Source: Chitinophaga pinensis (GTDB lineage Bacteria > Bacteroidota > Bacteroidia > NS11-12g > UBA955). Taken from it: DNA of 32,733 nt. The notes under the pieces were generated by a model. The model was not told the DNA's origin, did not search any database, and was given only the letters and a program-made list of their open reading frames with translations. The DNA lies in assembly GCA_945863965.1 (NCBI GenBank), contig CAMBBZ010000007.1, positions 1 to 32,733 of the forward strand. The letters run 5' to 3'. The translations under genes were made by a program, and so were the position numbers. Below, one piece after another: positions 23,567-32,733 of this stretch. Numbering within the stretch: position 1 is the first letter of the stretch; each line of letters begins with the position of its first letter.

Positions 23567-25096
23567 TTAAAATCTCAAATAGCCACGAGCTCCGTTACCA
23601 GAAATGGTTTTCTCATCAACAGGCACACCATTTACAATGATATACAACGTTGCTTCACCATCTCCTTTAATCGTAACACTTAAACTTAGCAAATCGGTTT
23701 TATCTACGCAGTCAAATTCTTTTTCCCAATTCCCATTTTGATCATAAATGGTGGAATTGGTATTCCGGGCATTCTGATAACTGATTTGCATTTTGGTTGC
23801 ATCACCTGTAATGCGATAGGTGAATTTATCTCCTATTCCGAATTCAAAACCATTCAACGTACGAACACGATCTCTTTGCTCTGCTGTGCACTTCTCATCT
23901 CCTATTTCTAAACAACAGGTGCGGATGGCATTAGAAATGTTGATTAACTCCTCTTTGCTGTAGTTGATGTTCTCACTTGCAAATTCCAAATACGACCTGG
24001 CTGTTTTAAACGTTTCGTTCTTTTTTGATTCTAACTTAGCCTTTTCAACAGCATCGCTTGTTTTCGAAAGTTGTTCAATGAGATCTTTGGTTTCGTACTT
24101 CATCAAAGCAACACCTAGATTCCAATTGGCATCGAAACTAAACTCGTCTAATTCACGCGCTTTTTGATAATCGGCCGTAGCTTTTGCGTAATTCCCAGCT
24201 CTCTCATTCAAATAACCGCGAATCCAATAATTCTTTGAATTGGGAACTTCTGCAATTTGCCCGTCGACTTCCGCCATAAGCTGATCTTGACGATCAATTG
24301 CCAAGTAGTAATTCACCAAAACATTGAAAATATCATTATTGTAGTTAGATTTTACCAACGCCTTTTTAATCACTTCTTTGGCACCCAACGTATCTCCTTT
24401 TTCTAAGAGAATTCGAGAATAATTTTCAACAACAAAAGGAATTGGCGTTTCATTGGTAATGAGATAATCTAGGGTAGCCATTCTTTTGGTTACGTCTGAA
24501 TTATTCAAGGCATAATAAGCCAAGCGCTCTACGAAGTAAGGCCTGTCAACTTTCTGACCTTTCAATTCGTTTACCATAGCCGTATCCAATCGCTCATGCA
24601 TGTTAATCAGATATTCAAAATAGGTTAGCATGGTGTCATTGATGCGCAGCTTTAACTCATCATTCGCCGTATTGAACGCCTCGGAGTAGTTTTGTGTCTC
24701 GTTGAATGTTGCGGCAAAGCAATTACCTAATATATAGCGCGCATCTTCATCATCGGTACTCGTCTTTTTTTCTTTAGAATCGTAATAATTCATTATTGAC
24801 CGTGCCGATTCAAGTCCAGACTGGTATTTGATTTTAGCTAACATCGGATTACCCCGCTTATCGAAAACGGTTTGATAAACGCGAGCTCTAATCAACCACA
24901 TTCTCGGGAACGTAGCTGTTTTGGGGTGCACTTTTGCTTTTTCTATTTCTTCGTGCGCAATAATGAGGTCTTCAGGCGTCCCTGATTCAAGGGCGTATTC
25001 TGCAGAGTTAACGGCGCGTTTCTGAGCGAAACTCGATCCCACCAAAAAGATAGAAACGACTAATAGAGCTGGATTTTTCAAATTGTCGAAGTTCAT
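23567..25096 (-). CDS. Exported TPR protein next to gyrA, function unknown
   Basis: The protein has 509 residues. The signal peptide is MNFDNLKNPALLVVSIFLVGSSFAQ (1-25 by position; cleavage near SSFAQ). Most of the chain (about 30-400) is helical with TPR-like pairs, the clearest being NYWIRGYLNERAGNYAKATA and the following DYQKARELDEFSFDANWNLG. The last ~90 residues are beta-rich (FEFGIGDKFTYRITG to the final GYLRF) and may be a small binding domain. TPR proteins of this kind scaffold periplasmic or outer-membrane complexes; no partner is shown here. It lies 25 bases after gyrA on the same strand and before a strong terminator, so it probably rides on the gyrA transcript. Confidence 0.75.
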   Translation of the reverse strand: MNFDNLKNPALLVVSIFLVGSSFAQKRAVNSAEYALESGTPEDLIIAHEEIEKAKVHPKTATFPRMWLIRARVYQTVFDKRGNPMLAKIKYQSGLESARSIMNYYDSKEKKTSTDDEDARYILGNCFAATFNETQNYSEAFNTANDELKLRINDTMLTYFEYLINMHERLDTAMVNELKGQKVDRPYFVERLAYYALNNSDVTKRMATLDYLITNETPIPFVVENYSRILLEKGDTLGAKEVIKKALVKSNYNNDIFNVLVNYYLAIDRQDQLMAEVDGQIAEVPNSKNYWIRGYLNERAGNYAKATADYQKARELDEFSFDANWNLGVALMKYETKDLIEQLSKTSDAVEKAKLESKKNETFKTARSYLEFASENINYSKEELINISNAIRTCCLEIGDEKCTAEQRDRVRTLNGFEFGIGDKFTYRITGDATKMQISYQNARNTNSTIYDQNGNWEKEFDCVDKTDLLSLSVTIKGDGEATLYIIVNGVPVDEKTISGNGARGYLRF

Positions 25097-25121
25097 TTTT
25101 TATATTTTATTAAACTTGATT

Positions 25122-27719
25122 TTATTCTTCAACTGGTGAATCATCGGGTTCCGTATTGTCATCACTTTCTAAAATAGCTCCGTCGATTGTTTCATCTACG
25201 GGGATAATTCCTTCTACTTCCCCATCGATTGACAGAATTTCTTCATCCTCTTCGCGTGGTGTTTTAGCAATACTGGCAATGGCGTCGACACCTTTTATGT
25301 TGATCAATCGCACACCTTGAGTCGCACGACCCATAATGCGCAACGAATCTATCGCCATTCGGATTGTCATACCGCTGCGATTGATAATCATCAATCCATC
25401 GTTATCATTGACCCCCATGATGGCTACCAGGTATCCCGTTTTTTCTGTAACAGACAAGGTTTTTACTCCTTTTCCGCCACGACCTGTAATCCGATAATCC
25501 TCAATATTAGAACGCTTGCCATATCCTTTTTCACTTACCACAAGGATATTGGTCTTCTCTTCTGTATCTCTTGCACAAACCATGCCAATTACTTCGTCTT
25601 CCGCGCTTTCTAAGGTCACCCCTCTTACTCCCGCTGCCGTTCTGCCCATTGGACGTACTTTTGATTCATGGAATCGAATGGCTTTACCCATACGCTTGGC
25701 AATTACGATATCGGAATTGCCGTCGGTAACAGAAGCTTGAAGAAGTTCATCGCCATCTCTAACGGTTATTGCATTTATACCGTTGGTTCTCGGGCGGCTA
25801 TAGGCCTCAATAGATGTTTTCTTGATGATACCGCGTTTGGTAACCATAACAATAAAGTTATTCTCCAAATATTCTTGATCTTTAAGATTCTTGATATTCA
25901 AATACGCTTTTATGGTATCGTCAGACGGGATATTGATTAGGTTTTGTATCGGACGGCCTTTGGTAGCTTTCGCACCTTCGGGTATTTCGTAAACCTTTAA
26001 CCAGAAACAACGGCCTTGTTCTGTAAATAACAATAAATAATTGTGTGTGCTCGCTACAAACAGGTGTTCAACGAAATCTTCATCTCGGTGAGAAACCCCT
26101 CTAAGCCCACGCCCACCCCTATTTTGTTCTTTATATTCAGTTAGAGCCGTACGTTTGATATATCCTTTATGTGAAATGGTAATTACCACTTCTTCATTCG
26201 GAATTAAATCTTCAATATTAATTTCCTCCGCATTGTATTCAATTCTTGTTCTGCGATCATCTCCATGCTTTTCGGCCATTTCCGTAGTTTCGTCTTTTAT
26301 GATTGACATACGTAAATTTTTATCGGCTAGGATATTTTCATAAAATTCAATTTCCTTCAAAACTGCATTATACTCCTCGCGTATCTTATCGATTTCCAAT
26401 CCGGTCAATCGCTGCAAACGCATATCAAGAATGGCTTTGGTCTGAATTTCGCTAAGTCCAAATTGAGACATTAGACCTTCCCGAGCGGCTTCTGGAGTTC
26501 TGCTCTGACGGATTAACTTGATTACCGCATCTAAATTGTCCAGCGCAATGATGAGTCCCTCTAAAATATGTATACGCTTACGAGCTTCTCTAAGCATATA
26601 TTGGGTACGTCGCACGATTATTTCGTGGCGATGGTCCACAAAATGCCGAATCATGTCCTTCAAATTCAACATCTCAGGCTTTCCTTTAACTAAGGCGATG
26701 TTGTTTACGGAAAATGAACTTTGTAAGGGCGTGAACTTATATAGCTGATTCAATACAACATTAGGAATGGCATCTCGTTTAAGTTCAAAAACAATTCGCA
26801 TTCCTTGGCGACCGCTTTCATCGCGAACAGCCGATATACCATCAATTATTTTTTCGTGAACTAAATCTACGGCTTTTACAATTATTTGTGGCGGAGATAC
26901 TTGGTAAGGGACTTCCGTGATGATAATCATTTCTTTTCCCGTTTTGGTAACCTCTATTTCGGCCTTACCTCTCATTACCACTCTACCCCTGCCCGTTTCA
27001 TAGGCATCTTTAATGCCTTCAACGCCGTAAATAATACCTCCCGTTGGAAAGTCAGGACCTTTAACCGCTTCCATTAGCTCAGAAATAGTTACATCGTGAT
27101 TGTCGATATACATATTAACGGCCGCACAAATTTCTCGTAAATTATGAGGTGCCATATTGGTGGCCATACCAACTGCAATACCTGAGGCCCCATTTACCAA
27201 TAGGTTAGGGATTTTGCTAGGCATGACAGTAGGCTCTTGCAAACTTTCGTCAAAGTTCGGTCTGAAGTCAACCGTTTCCTTGTCGATATCGGTAATCATT
27301 TCTTCGGCAATTTTGCGCATACGGGCTTCTGTATAACGCATCGCCGCTGGTGGATCTCCATCAATACTTCCAAAGTTACCTTGACCATCAACAAATGGAT
27401 AGCGTACGCTCCAGCTTTGAGCCAATCGCACCATAGCATCGTAAACGGACGAATCACCATGCGGGTGGTATTTACCCAAAACCTCACCGACAATACGGGC
27501 AGATTTCTTGTACGGGCGATTGGAAGCCAATCCTAAATCGACCATTCCATATAGCACCCTTCTATGAACGGGCTTCAATCCGTCGCGAACATCGGGCAAT
27601 GCACGCGATACAATAACCGACATCGAATAATCGATGTAAGCCGTTTTCATTTCGTCTTCTATATTAATCGGAATGATTCTTTCTGTAAATTCTTCAGGTA
27701 ATAGGTTATTCTCTTCCAT
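25122..27719 (-). CDS. gyrA: DNA gyrase subunit A
   Basis: GyrA, 865 residues, is the cutting and religating subunit of gyrase, working with GyrB (not in the window) to add negative supercoils. The catalytic Tyr129 is in [10 protein letters not shown]. The quinolone-resistance region reads [19 protein letters not shown], with Ser90 and Asp94 (Escherichia coli Ser83 and Asp87), the sensitive form. A GyrA-box of the form QNRGGRG starts the C-terminal DNA-wrapping pinwheel, so this is gyrase rather than ParC. The tail is very acidic (last ~35 residues). Only a weak -7 box (GATATTTG, ending ten bases before the ATG) is seen. An inverted repeat lies about 33-63 bases upstream. Confidence 0.96.
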   Translation of the reverse strand: MEENNLLPEEFTERIIPINIEDEMKTAYIDYSMSVIVSRALPDVRDGLKPVHRRVLYGMVDLGLASNRPYKKSARIVGEVLGKYHPHGDSSVYDAMVRLAQSWSVRYPFVDGQGNFGSIDGDPPAAMRYTEARMRKIAEEMITDIDKETVDFRPNFDESLQEPTVMPSKIPNLLVNGASGIAVGMATNMAPHNLREICAAVNMYIDNHDVTISELMEAVKGPDFPTGGIIYGVEGIKDAYETGRGRVVMRGKAEIEVTKTGKEMIIITEVPYQVSPPQIIVKAVDLVHEKIIDGISAVRDESGRQGMRIVFELKRDAIPNVVLNQLYKFTPLQSSFSVNNIALVKGKPEMLNLKDMIRHFVDHRHEIIVRRTQYMLREARKRIHILEGLIIALDNLDAVIKLIRQSRTPEAAREGLMSQFGLSEIQTKAILDMRLQRLTGLEIDKIREEYNAVLKEIEFYENILADKNLRMSIIKDETTEMAEKHGDDRRTRIEYNAEEINIEDLIPNEEVVITISHKGYIKRTALTEYKEQNRGGRGLRGVSHRDEDFVEHLFVASTHNYLLLFTEQGRCFWLKVYEIPEGAKATKGRPIQNLINIPSDDTIKAYLNIKNLKDQEYLENNFIVMVTKRGIIKKTSIEAYSRPRTNGINAITVRDGDELLQASVTDGNSDIVIAKRMGKAIRFHESKVRPMGRTAAGVRGVTLESAEDEVIGMVCARDTEEKTNILVVSEKGYGKRSNIEDYRITGRGGKGVKTLSVTEKTGYLVAIMGVNDNDGLMIINRSGMTIRMAIDSLRIMGRATQGVRLINIKGVDAIASIAKTPREEDEEILSIDGEVEGIIPVDETIDGAILESDDNTEPDDSPVEE

Positions 27720-27751
27720 AGTTGCACTTCAAATATCCGCAATATACAACC

Positions 27752-27782
27752 AAGGCCTTAACTGACCTTGACTTAAGGCTTA
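27752..27782. promoter_or_regulatory. Inverted repeat upstream of gyrA
   Basis: AAGGCCTTAA (27752-27761) and TTAAGGCTTA (27773-27782) form seven perfect pairs, extended by one G-T and one A-T, with an 11-base centre. Its place just upstream of the likely gyrA promoter fits an operator, but no regulator is known for it here. Confidence 0.3.
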
Positions 27783-27820
27783 TTATTGCCCACATTTTTT
27801 AGACAAATGAGGGGTCAAAA

Positions 27821-27850
27821 AAAAAGACGGGCGAACCCGTCTTTTTTTGT
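27821..27850. terminator. Terminator of the M16 protease gene
   Basis: A perfect 10-bp stem AAAAGACGGG/CCCGTCTTTT (27822-27831 and 27836-27845) with a CGAA loop and long A and T tracts on both sides. It sits between the M16 gene stop and the gyrA upstream region, so gyrA needs its own promoter. Confidence 0.9.
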
Positions 27851-27864
27851 AGTGTAAAGTTAAA

Positions 27865-30786
27865 TTACTTCCAATTTTTTTTGTGTTCGGTTTTTCCTGT
27901 TTTGAGATATTTCACCTTACCAGAACCGTCTTTTTCAAGTACTTGAATAGCGCCTAATCCCAAGCTATTCAAGCGATTTTTAAGCATAAGCATATCGCCT
28001 GCTACCACTACCACTACTTTATCAAGATCCATATGCTTTTTTGCCAATGCATTTAATTCTGCTTTGGTAATATTTTTTAGAATATCGGACTGCTTTTGTG
28101 CATAATCCTTAGGCAGGTCTCGCGCTTGCATATTTGAGATATAACCCGCTTTCTGCATCATGCTTTCATAGTCTAATGCTTCACTTGCCAAAAGCGCTTT
28201 CTTCGTAAACTCAAACTCCGCATCGGTGAGTCCATTTTCTTTAAATTCTCGAAGCATCCAAAGAATCTCATTGATAGCACTATCAGTAGCTTCTGCCTTT
28301 ACACCCGCTGAAACGGTATAATAACCTGGCAGGTCCTTGTAAGACGAACTAAATCCACCTCTAATACCGTAAGTCCAACCTTTATCTTCTCTGATTCTTA
28401 AATTCAATCGGCTATTAAAATTCCCACCTAAAACGAAGTTCATGATGTTGTTTTTATAAAAGTCGCCATTGAAATCGTAAGGCAAACTCTTGAAGCCCAA
28501 AATAATATCGCTTTGTTCTGCATCGACATATTCAACGCCGAAAATTTGTGAGGTATTAAAGTCAGCGGCTAACGCGGGCAAGCTAATTTGGGGTTTATTA
28601 CCCGAAACAGGCCAAGATTCCAAAAACTTCATAGAAGAAACCATTTCACTTTCGGAAAGCGAACCGATAACAATCGCGCTTGCCATTTCAGGTTTGAAGT
28701 ATAAATCGTAATAGTTTTTTACGTCTTGGGGATTGATTTTTGCATATTCATCCGCTCCGATAAACTTACCTAATGCCGATTCGTTATAACGCAGGCGATT
28801 CCATACGTTAGACATGCCTTGTGAGCGGTTGCTTAAGCCAGAACGTGCACTTTCAATAATGCGCTTTTTGCCTTTTTTGAATTCTTTTTCATCCCAACGG
28901 GGTTCAAACATCATTTCTCTGGCCAAATTGATAGAAGCATCTAATTTGTCCTTTTCACAGGAAATATAAACCGACATACCTGTTTTGTTAGCGCTTATAG
29001 AAATAGAGGTTCCCAAACGTTCCATTTCGTTTTCCAACTGTTCAGGGGTTTTGTTTTTAGTTCCATTACCTAATGACAAGGCGAGCATTTCTGAAGTTCC
29101 CCAAGGAATATCTTTACCATTTTCAAATAAACGACCACCTTCTATAGTCACGAGGGCCAAAACACGAGAGGTTTCGTCGAAGCGCGTGCCTAATAGTCGG
29201 ATGTTATTCGACAATTTGGTATCAAATGCATTCGGAATGCTTACCGTTTTAGGCGCTGATGCCTCAGGTCGAATGCTGCGTTCAAAATTATCTTTTACCA
29301 CGCGCACTTCTAATCCTTTGTATTCTAACTCTAAAGCAGCACTTCCCGCAAAATTAGCATTGGGATTAAAGCTTTCGTATTTTTCAGACTTTTCATCTTT
29401 TGGGGCTTTGTAAGGTTGTACATTAATGGCAGAAGAAAATTGCCCTTTTATGTACTTTTTATAAACGCGCATAATGTCGGCGCGTGAAACCCTGCTATAT
29501 CGTTCAACCTCGTTGGGTAAATTATACGTTTGATTGGAGTCGTTTTTTAAATCTAAATACCAGAAATTACTCAAGTAGTTCGCTTTCGTTGATGCCAATT
29601 CCAAACCATTAGAGTACCCCGATAAAATGTTATTTTTTGCACGCGACAAATCGTCATCAGTAAAATTCACGTATTGAAAGGAATCAATTAACACTTTAAG
29701 TTGGTCGCGCATTCCATACATATCAGACCAGGGATATCCTACCAGAGTAAAAGAGATTTCGCCTGCCAATTCGTGATTTATAGCACTTAGCGGATTATTA
29801 CTCGCTTGAACCTGCAGCGCCAATTCATTGTCTACAAATCGCTTGTAAAGAACCGAACTCTGTGTGCTACCCATTAAATAGGTCAACATATCCAAGGCCG
29901 CTTCATCTTCATGATAAGCAGGCACGCCCACATAGGTAATGTAGGTTAATGGCAAATACGCGTTAGGATCCTGTACTGTTTTAACTTTATCGGCTTGAAT
30001 TTCCACAGGGCGAATACGCTTTTTCTTGGCGGCTTTACCAGGAGGAATTCCCCCGAAATATTTTTGCGTCCATGCAACGACTTCGGCCGTATTGACATCT
30101 CCGGCCACGATAATAGCGGCGTTGTTAGGGCCATACCAACGCAAGAAAAAGTTGCGTAAGTCACTGCTATCGGCGCGATCTAAATCGTCTACAAATCCAA
30201 TAGTGGACCAACTGTACGGGTGCTCAGCTGAATACAATTCTTGATCTTTTACCTCCATTAAAAAACCATAAGGCGCATCGTATCGCTCATCTTTTTCGTT
30301 TTTAACGGTAGCACGCTGGTTTTCAAATTTCTTCTGTGTGAAGCCTTCCAAAAAGAAGCCCATTCTATCGGCTTCCATCCAAAGTGCTGTTTCCGTGAAA
30401 TTACTCGGGAAGGTTTCTACATAAACGGTTCTATCTCTCGTCGTGTTTCCGTTTACATCACCGCCGTATTCCTTTATTATTCTAAAATGTTCTTCGTCGG
30501 CTACATGCTTAGAACCTTGGAATAACATGTGCTCGAAAAAATGCGCAAATCCAGATTTACCGGGAGTTTCACGCGCGGATCCTACGTGGTAGGTAACATT
30601 TATGTGGGCTACTGGATCTGAATGATCTTCTGAAACAATGAGTGTTAAGCCATTACTTAACAAATACTTAGAATAAGGTATAACCAAAGATCCGGGCTTG
30701 GGGTCAACCTTTTCGATTAACGTCGCTTGCGAAAAAACAGTAACCGAAGCTACTAACGACAAAATGCTTAAGAGGTATTTTTTCAT
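27865..30786 (-). CDS. Two-domain M16 (pitrilysin-type) zinc metalloprotease
   Basis: The protein has 973 residues when started at MKKYLLSIL, which gives a signal peptide ending TVFSQ (20); an ATG six codons upstream is too close to the promoter. The first M16 half has the inverted zinc motif HFFEH (82-86) and a third ligand Glu164 in VKNEKDERYD. The second half (about 515-940) has the M16 fold but no HxxEH (it reads SEMLALSLGNG), so it is the inactive partner half, as in fused PqqL-like proteins. It probably acts on peptides in the periplasm. GWTYGIRGGFSS near 820 matches the conserved R/Y motif of the C-terminal half. It is a single-gene unit with a good promoter and terminator. Confidence 0.9.
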   Translation of the reverse strand: MKKYLLSILSLVASVTVFSQATLIEKVDPKPGSLVIPYSKYLLSNGLTLIVSEDHSDPVAHINVTYHVGSARETPGKSGFAHFFEHMLFQGSKHVADEEHFRIIKEYGGDVNGNTTRDRTVYVETFPSNFTETALWMEADRMGFFLEGFTQKKFENQRATVKNEKDERYDAPYGFLMEVKDQELYSAEHPYSWSTIGFVDDLDRADSSDLRNFFLRWYGPNNAAIIVAGDVNTAEVVAWTQKYFGGIPPGKAAKKKRIRPVEIQADKVKTVQDPNAYLPLTYITYVGVPAYHEDEAALDMLTYLMGSTQSSVLYKRFVDNELALQVQASNNPLSAINHELAGEISFTLVGYPWSDMYGMRDQLKVLIDSFQYVNFTDDDLSRAKNNILSGYSNGLELASTKANYLSNFWYLDLKNDSNQTYNLPNEVERYSRVSRADIMRVYKKYIKGQFSSAINVQPYKAPKDEKSEKYESFNPNANFAGSAALELEYKGLEVRVVKDNFERSIRPEASAPKTVSIPNAFDTKLSNNIRLLGTRFDETSRVLALVTIEGGRLFENGKDIPWGTSEMLALSLGNGTKNKTPEQLENEMERLGTSISISANKTGMSVYISCEKDKLDASINLAREMMFEPRWDEKEFKKGKKRIIESARSGLSNRSQGMSNVWNRLRYNESALGKFIGADEYAKINPQDVKNYYDLYFKPEMASAIVIGSLSESEMVSSMKFLESWPVSGNKPQISLPALAADFNTSQIFGVEYVDAEQSDIILGFKSLPYDFNGDFYKNNIMNFVLGGNFNSRLNLRIREDKGWTYGIRGGFSSSYKDLPGYYTVSAGVKAEATDSAINEILWMLREFKENGLTDAEFEFTKKALLASEALDYESMMQKAGYISNMQARDLPKDYAQKQSDILKNITKAELNALAKKHMDLDKVVVVVAGDMLMLKNRLNSLGLGAIQVLEKDGSGKVKYLKTGKTEHKKNWK

Positions 30787-30808
30787 AAAGTTCCAAAAAT
30801 ACACAAAT

Positions 30809-30838
30809 CAAAGTTATACAGATTCAAAAGTTAGACAA
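30809..30838 (-). promoter_or_regulatory. Promoter of the M16 protease gene
   Basis: TTG (30838-30836), 19 bases, then a perfect TAACTTTG (30816-30809) on the minus strand, 22 bases before the chosen ATG. The spacing matches the consensus and supports the start at 30786. Confidence 0.6.
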
Positions 30839-30848
30839 TCGGCGTTAG

Positions 30849-30884
30849 TTTGGGGATAAAAAATCATTTCTGTGTTATATTTTG
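30849..30884 (+). promoter_or_regulatory. Weak promoter candidate for the last gene
   Basis: TTTG (30849-30852), 23 bases, then TATATTTTG (30876-30884), which has one base too many between TA and TTTG. The leader would be about 40 bases. Confidence 0.25.
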
Positions 30885-30931
30885 AATTTTTTTAAACAAA
30901 AAGTGGTTTCAGAATGTCTTAACATTGTATT

Positions 30932-32733
30932 ATGACATCAGTTCGAATTAAAGCGAGTCTTTTTATCTTAGGGATTTTCGGAATTTCCATTTACCAAATC
31001 AATGCCAATTCATCGGGCGCTTCACAGCCTAAAACGGGAGCTCCCAACGAAACGACTTGTACATCCTGCCATAGCGGTTCGTCGTTAGTAACTTCAGGAA
31101 CACAACACGGTCGTATAAACCTTAAAGGAAACTATACAGGCGGCGGTTACATCCCCGACTCCACCTATACTCTTACCGTTTCCTACGCCGAAACCGGCAG
31201 GTCTACTTTCGGATTCCAAATGACAGCGCTAGCCAACGGAAAAGCGGCAGGTACTTTTACGGCATCTACAAGAACGGGAACATTCTCCGCCACAGTTTCT
31301 GGAGACACACGCTATTACGTTGAGCACAATTCAACCGGGTCAACGGGTGTTGCTAAGGACTCAACCGCATGGACTTTTCAATGGAAAGCGCCCAATACCA
31401 ACATAGGAGAGATCATCTTCTATGTAGCCCTCAATTCCGCTAATGACAATGGTGGCACCAGTGGCGATGTTATTTACAACAAAACCTTCAAAATATCACC
31501 CTCAACGCTACTCCCCAAAGCTACTGCTAGCATAAAAACAAAAGTATTGTGTCCAGGATCTACTCTTGAATTCGGGGGAAGCTCTACCAACAATGCAACG
31601 GGATATTCATGGTCCTTCCCTGGTGGAACGCCTAGTACCTCTGCGTTACAAAATCCCAAAGTTAGCTACAGTACCGCAGGAGCCAAAATCGCTATATTAA
31701 CCTCCACCAATGCGAAAGGTGCCTCTTTAAAAGACACCTTGAAATTCACGGTATTGGATGCCGCCGTCAAACCCAACTTAAATATCCGCACCCCTACCGT
31801 TATATTGTGTTTGGGCGATACCCTTGAATTTAGTCTCGGCACTACAGCAAAACATACCTATAAATGGCTAAACGGGGCTACCTCGCGTAGTATACGTATA
31901 GACACATCACAATGGGTGTCAGCCGTAGCCACGCGCGATAATGGATGTTCCGTTTCAACTGACAGTGTGTTAGTTATAGGACTACCCAAGCCCCGTTTTA
32001 ATGTTAGTTACGGCTTTACCACTGATAGCGTTTGCGTTAACGAAAGCATGATTGTCCTTCTTAACAGCCGTGGATTTACAGACTCCTACTCCTCCGTTTC
32101 TCCCAAAGGACCTTACTCCAAAGATTCGTTTTTAATTTATCCTATAAAAAAGGGCATTAATTCCTATCGTTTTTGGGCAAAGAGTACGGTTGGTTGCTTT
32201 TCCGAACCAAGCAAAACAAGAAACGTTATCGGAGTTGATACGCCCTCTGCACCCAAAATAACAGTCTTTGAAACTTCTAGCGACCGTATTGTTTTTTCTT
32301 GGGAAAATGTACTTAAAGCACAATCTTACGAATACTCTATCGATCTCGGCAAAACTTGGACCAAAACCGATAGTGGTTTGAACAAACGCATACAAAACGT
32401 TGCCTTGAAATCTGCGACCCAATCCGTTGATTTTTGGGTACGCGCTCGAACTGGCAATTTTTGTACATTTTCACATGTGGGTAAACTCACTGCTAAAGGG
32501 GCTGGATGTACCGAGCCAAAATGGAATATTAGCGCTTCCAACTTAATTACGTGTTTTGATAGTTTGGTTGTACTGAAGGTAAATGGACTCGGTAGATTAT
32601 CGGGATACTCATTGAAAATAAATCAGGAAACATTGAAAGATAGTATTTACCGTGAATTTATAAAAACAGACCGGAATTTTACGGTAAAACTTTTAGACTC
32701 ACAGCAGTTGTTATGCGGTTCGTTCGAAAAAAG
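30932..32733 (+). CDS. Large secreted protein with CxxCH motif, Reeler-like, PKD and Fn3-like domains (3' end beyond window)
   Basis: An open frame of 600 codons with no stop before the right edge; the gene is cut by the window. A signal peptide covers about 1-25. TTCTSCHSG (41-49) holds a CxxCH motif (C43, C46, H47), as in c-type haem binding. Residues about 60-189 resemble the Reeler/choice-of-anchor V type domain: GGYIPDSTYTLTVSY and IIFYVALNSANDNGGTSGD are characteristic. A PKD-like domain follows (about 200-275, YSWSFPGG). Then come Ig/gliding-motility-type repeats with Cys pairs and a fibronectin III-like domain (about 445-510). A T9SS sorting domain is likely beyond the edge but is not seen. 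Codons show no break, and base use matches its neighbours. Whether haem is attached is unknown: one CxxCH alone is weak evidence. Confidence 0.8.
   Translation, partial: MTSVRIKASLFILGIFGISIYQINANSSGASQPKTGAPNETTCTSCHSGSSLVTSGTQHGRINLKGNYTGGGYIPDSTYTLTVSYAETGRSTFGFQMTALANGKAAGTFTASTRTGTFSATVSGDTRYYVEHNSTGSTGVAKDSTAWTFQWKAPNTNIGEIIFYVALNSANDNGGTSGDVIYNKTFKISPSTLLPKATASIKTKVLCPGSTLEFGGSSTNNATGYSWSFPGGTPSTSALQNPKVSYSTAGAKIAILTSTNAKGASLKDTLKFTVLDAAVKPNLNIRTPTVILCLGDTLEFSLGTTAKHTYKWLNGATSRSIRIDTSQWVSAVATRDNGCSVSTDSVLVIGLPKPRFNVSYGFTTDSVCVNESMIVLLNSRGFTDSYSSVSPKGPYSKDSFLIYPIKKGINSYRFWAKSTVGCFSEPSKTRNVIGVDTPSAPKITVFETSSDRIVFSWENVLKAQSYEYSIDLGKTWTKTDSGLNKRIQNVALKSATQSVDFWVRARTGNFCTFSHVGKLTAKGAGCTEPKWNISASNLITCFDSLVVLKVNGLGRLSGYSLKINQETLKDSIYREFIKTDRNFTVKLLDSQQLLCGSFEK

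Noticed and set aside
25317-27536. Several plus-strand open frames opposite gyrA
   Set aside because: They have low-complexity or unlikely composition and lie wholly inside gyrA; they are shadows of its codon pattern.
25122-27719. Quinolone-resistance change in gyrA
   Set aside because: Ser90 and Asp94 (Escherichia coli Ser83 and Asp87) are the sensitive residues.
1-32733. Prophage, integrative element or defence island
   Set aside because: No integrase, transposase, phage structural gene, restriction enzyme or toxin-antitoxin pair was seen; the genes are core metabolism and surface proteins.

Overview
The window is a stretch of chromosome from a member of the phylum Bacteroidota. Three things point there. 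The secreted proteins end in type IX secretion (T9SS) type A sorting domains. The promoters that can be read follow the Bacteroidota pattern TTG - about 16 to 20 bases - TAnnTTTG. The proteins also match Bacteroidota family versions, for example a SerC-SerA-DUF1015 cluster and a NuoM of the WQPNTYTYAPAQG type. GC content looks low to moderate. I cannot name the genus. Most of the window is core metabolism, with no phage, transposase, CRISPR or toxin-antitoxin genes.

Layout. At 1-2.1 kb (minus) is a secreted protein with a gingipain (C25)-like fold whose catalytic residues look replaced. At 2.2-3.5 kb (plus) is a periplasmic or lipid-free OmpA-domain protein. From 3.5 to 9.6 kb runs a tight plus-strand operon nuoI-J-K-L-M-N, the last six genes of respiratory complex I: one Fe-S subunit and the membrane arm. 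Its genes abut or overlap, and nuoA-H are not in the window. Behind it lies a small outer-membrane-barrel-like gene (minus), with what looks like a decayed second copy of its 3' end between it and nuoN. From 10.4 to 13.6 kb (plus) is serC-serA-DUF1015, the serine branch. A minus-strand block follows: M42 aminopeptidase, a lipid A/lysophospholipid acyltransferase, and an ArsR-type regulator with a candidate self-operator.

At 16.1-16.6 kb are a 3.5-copy tandem array of structured repeats of 81 to 82 bp and a complete tRNA-Val(UAC) unit with promoter and terminator. Next come an RqcH/NFACT ribosome-rescue homologue (minus), homogentisate 1,2-dioxygenase (plus), and a 1158-residue T9SS beta-propeller protein (plus). 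An intergenic stretch of about 466 bp with two terminators follows. Then on the minus strand come a TPR protein, gyrA and a two-domain M16 protease. The window ends inside a large plus-strand secreted protein with a CxxCH motif and Reeler-like and PKD/Fn3-like domains, open to the right edge.

How the genes work together. NuoI-N form the quinone-proximal cluster path and proton-pumping arm of complex I. SerC and SerA carry 3-phosphoglycerate to phosphoserine. The three T9SS-type proteins and the barrel and OmpA proteins serve the cell surface. I found no convincing new multi-gene system. The items most worth a second look are the structured tandem repeats beside tRNA-Val, the apparent C25 pseudoprotease, the operator around the ArsR promoter, the gene relic behind nuoN, and the DUF1015 protein in the serine operon.
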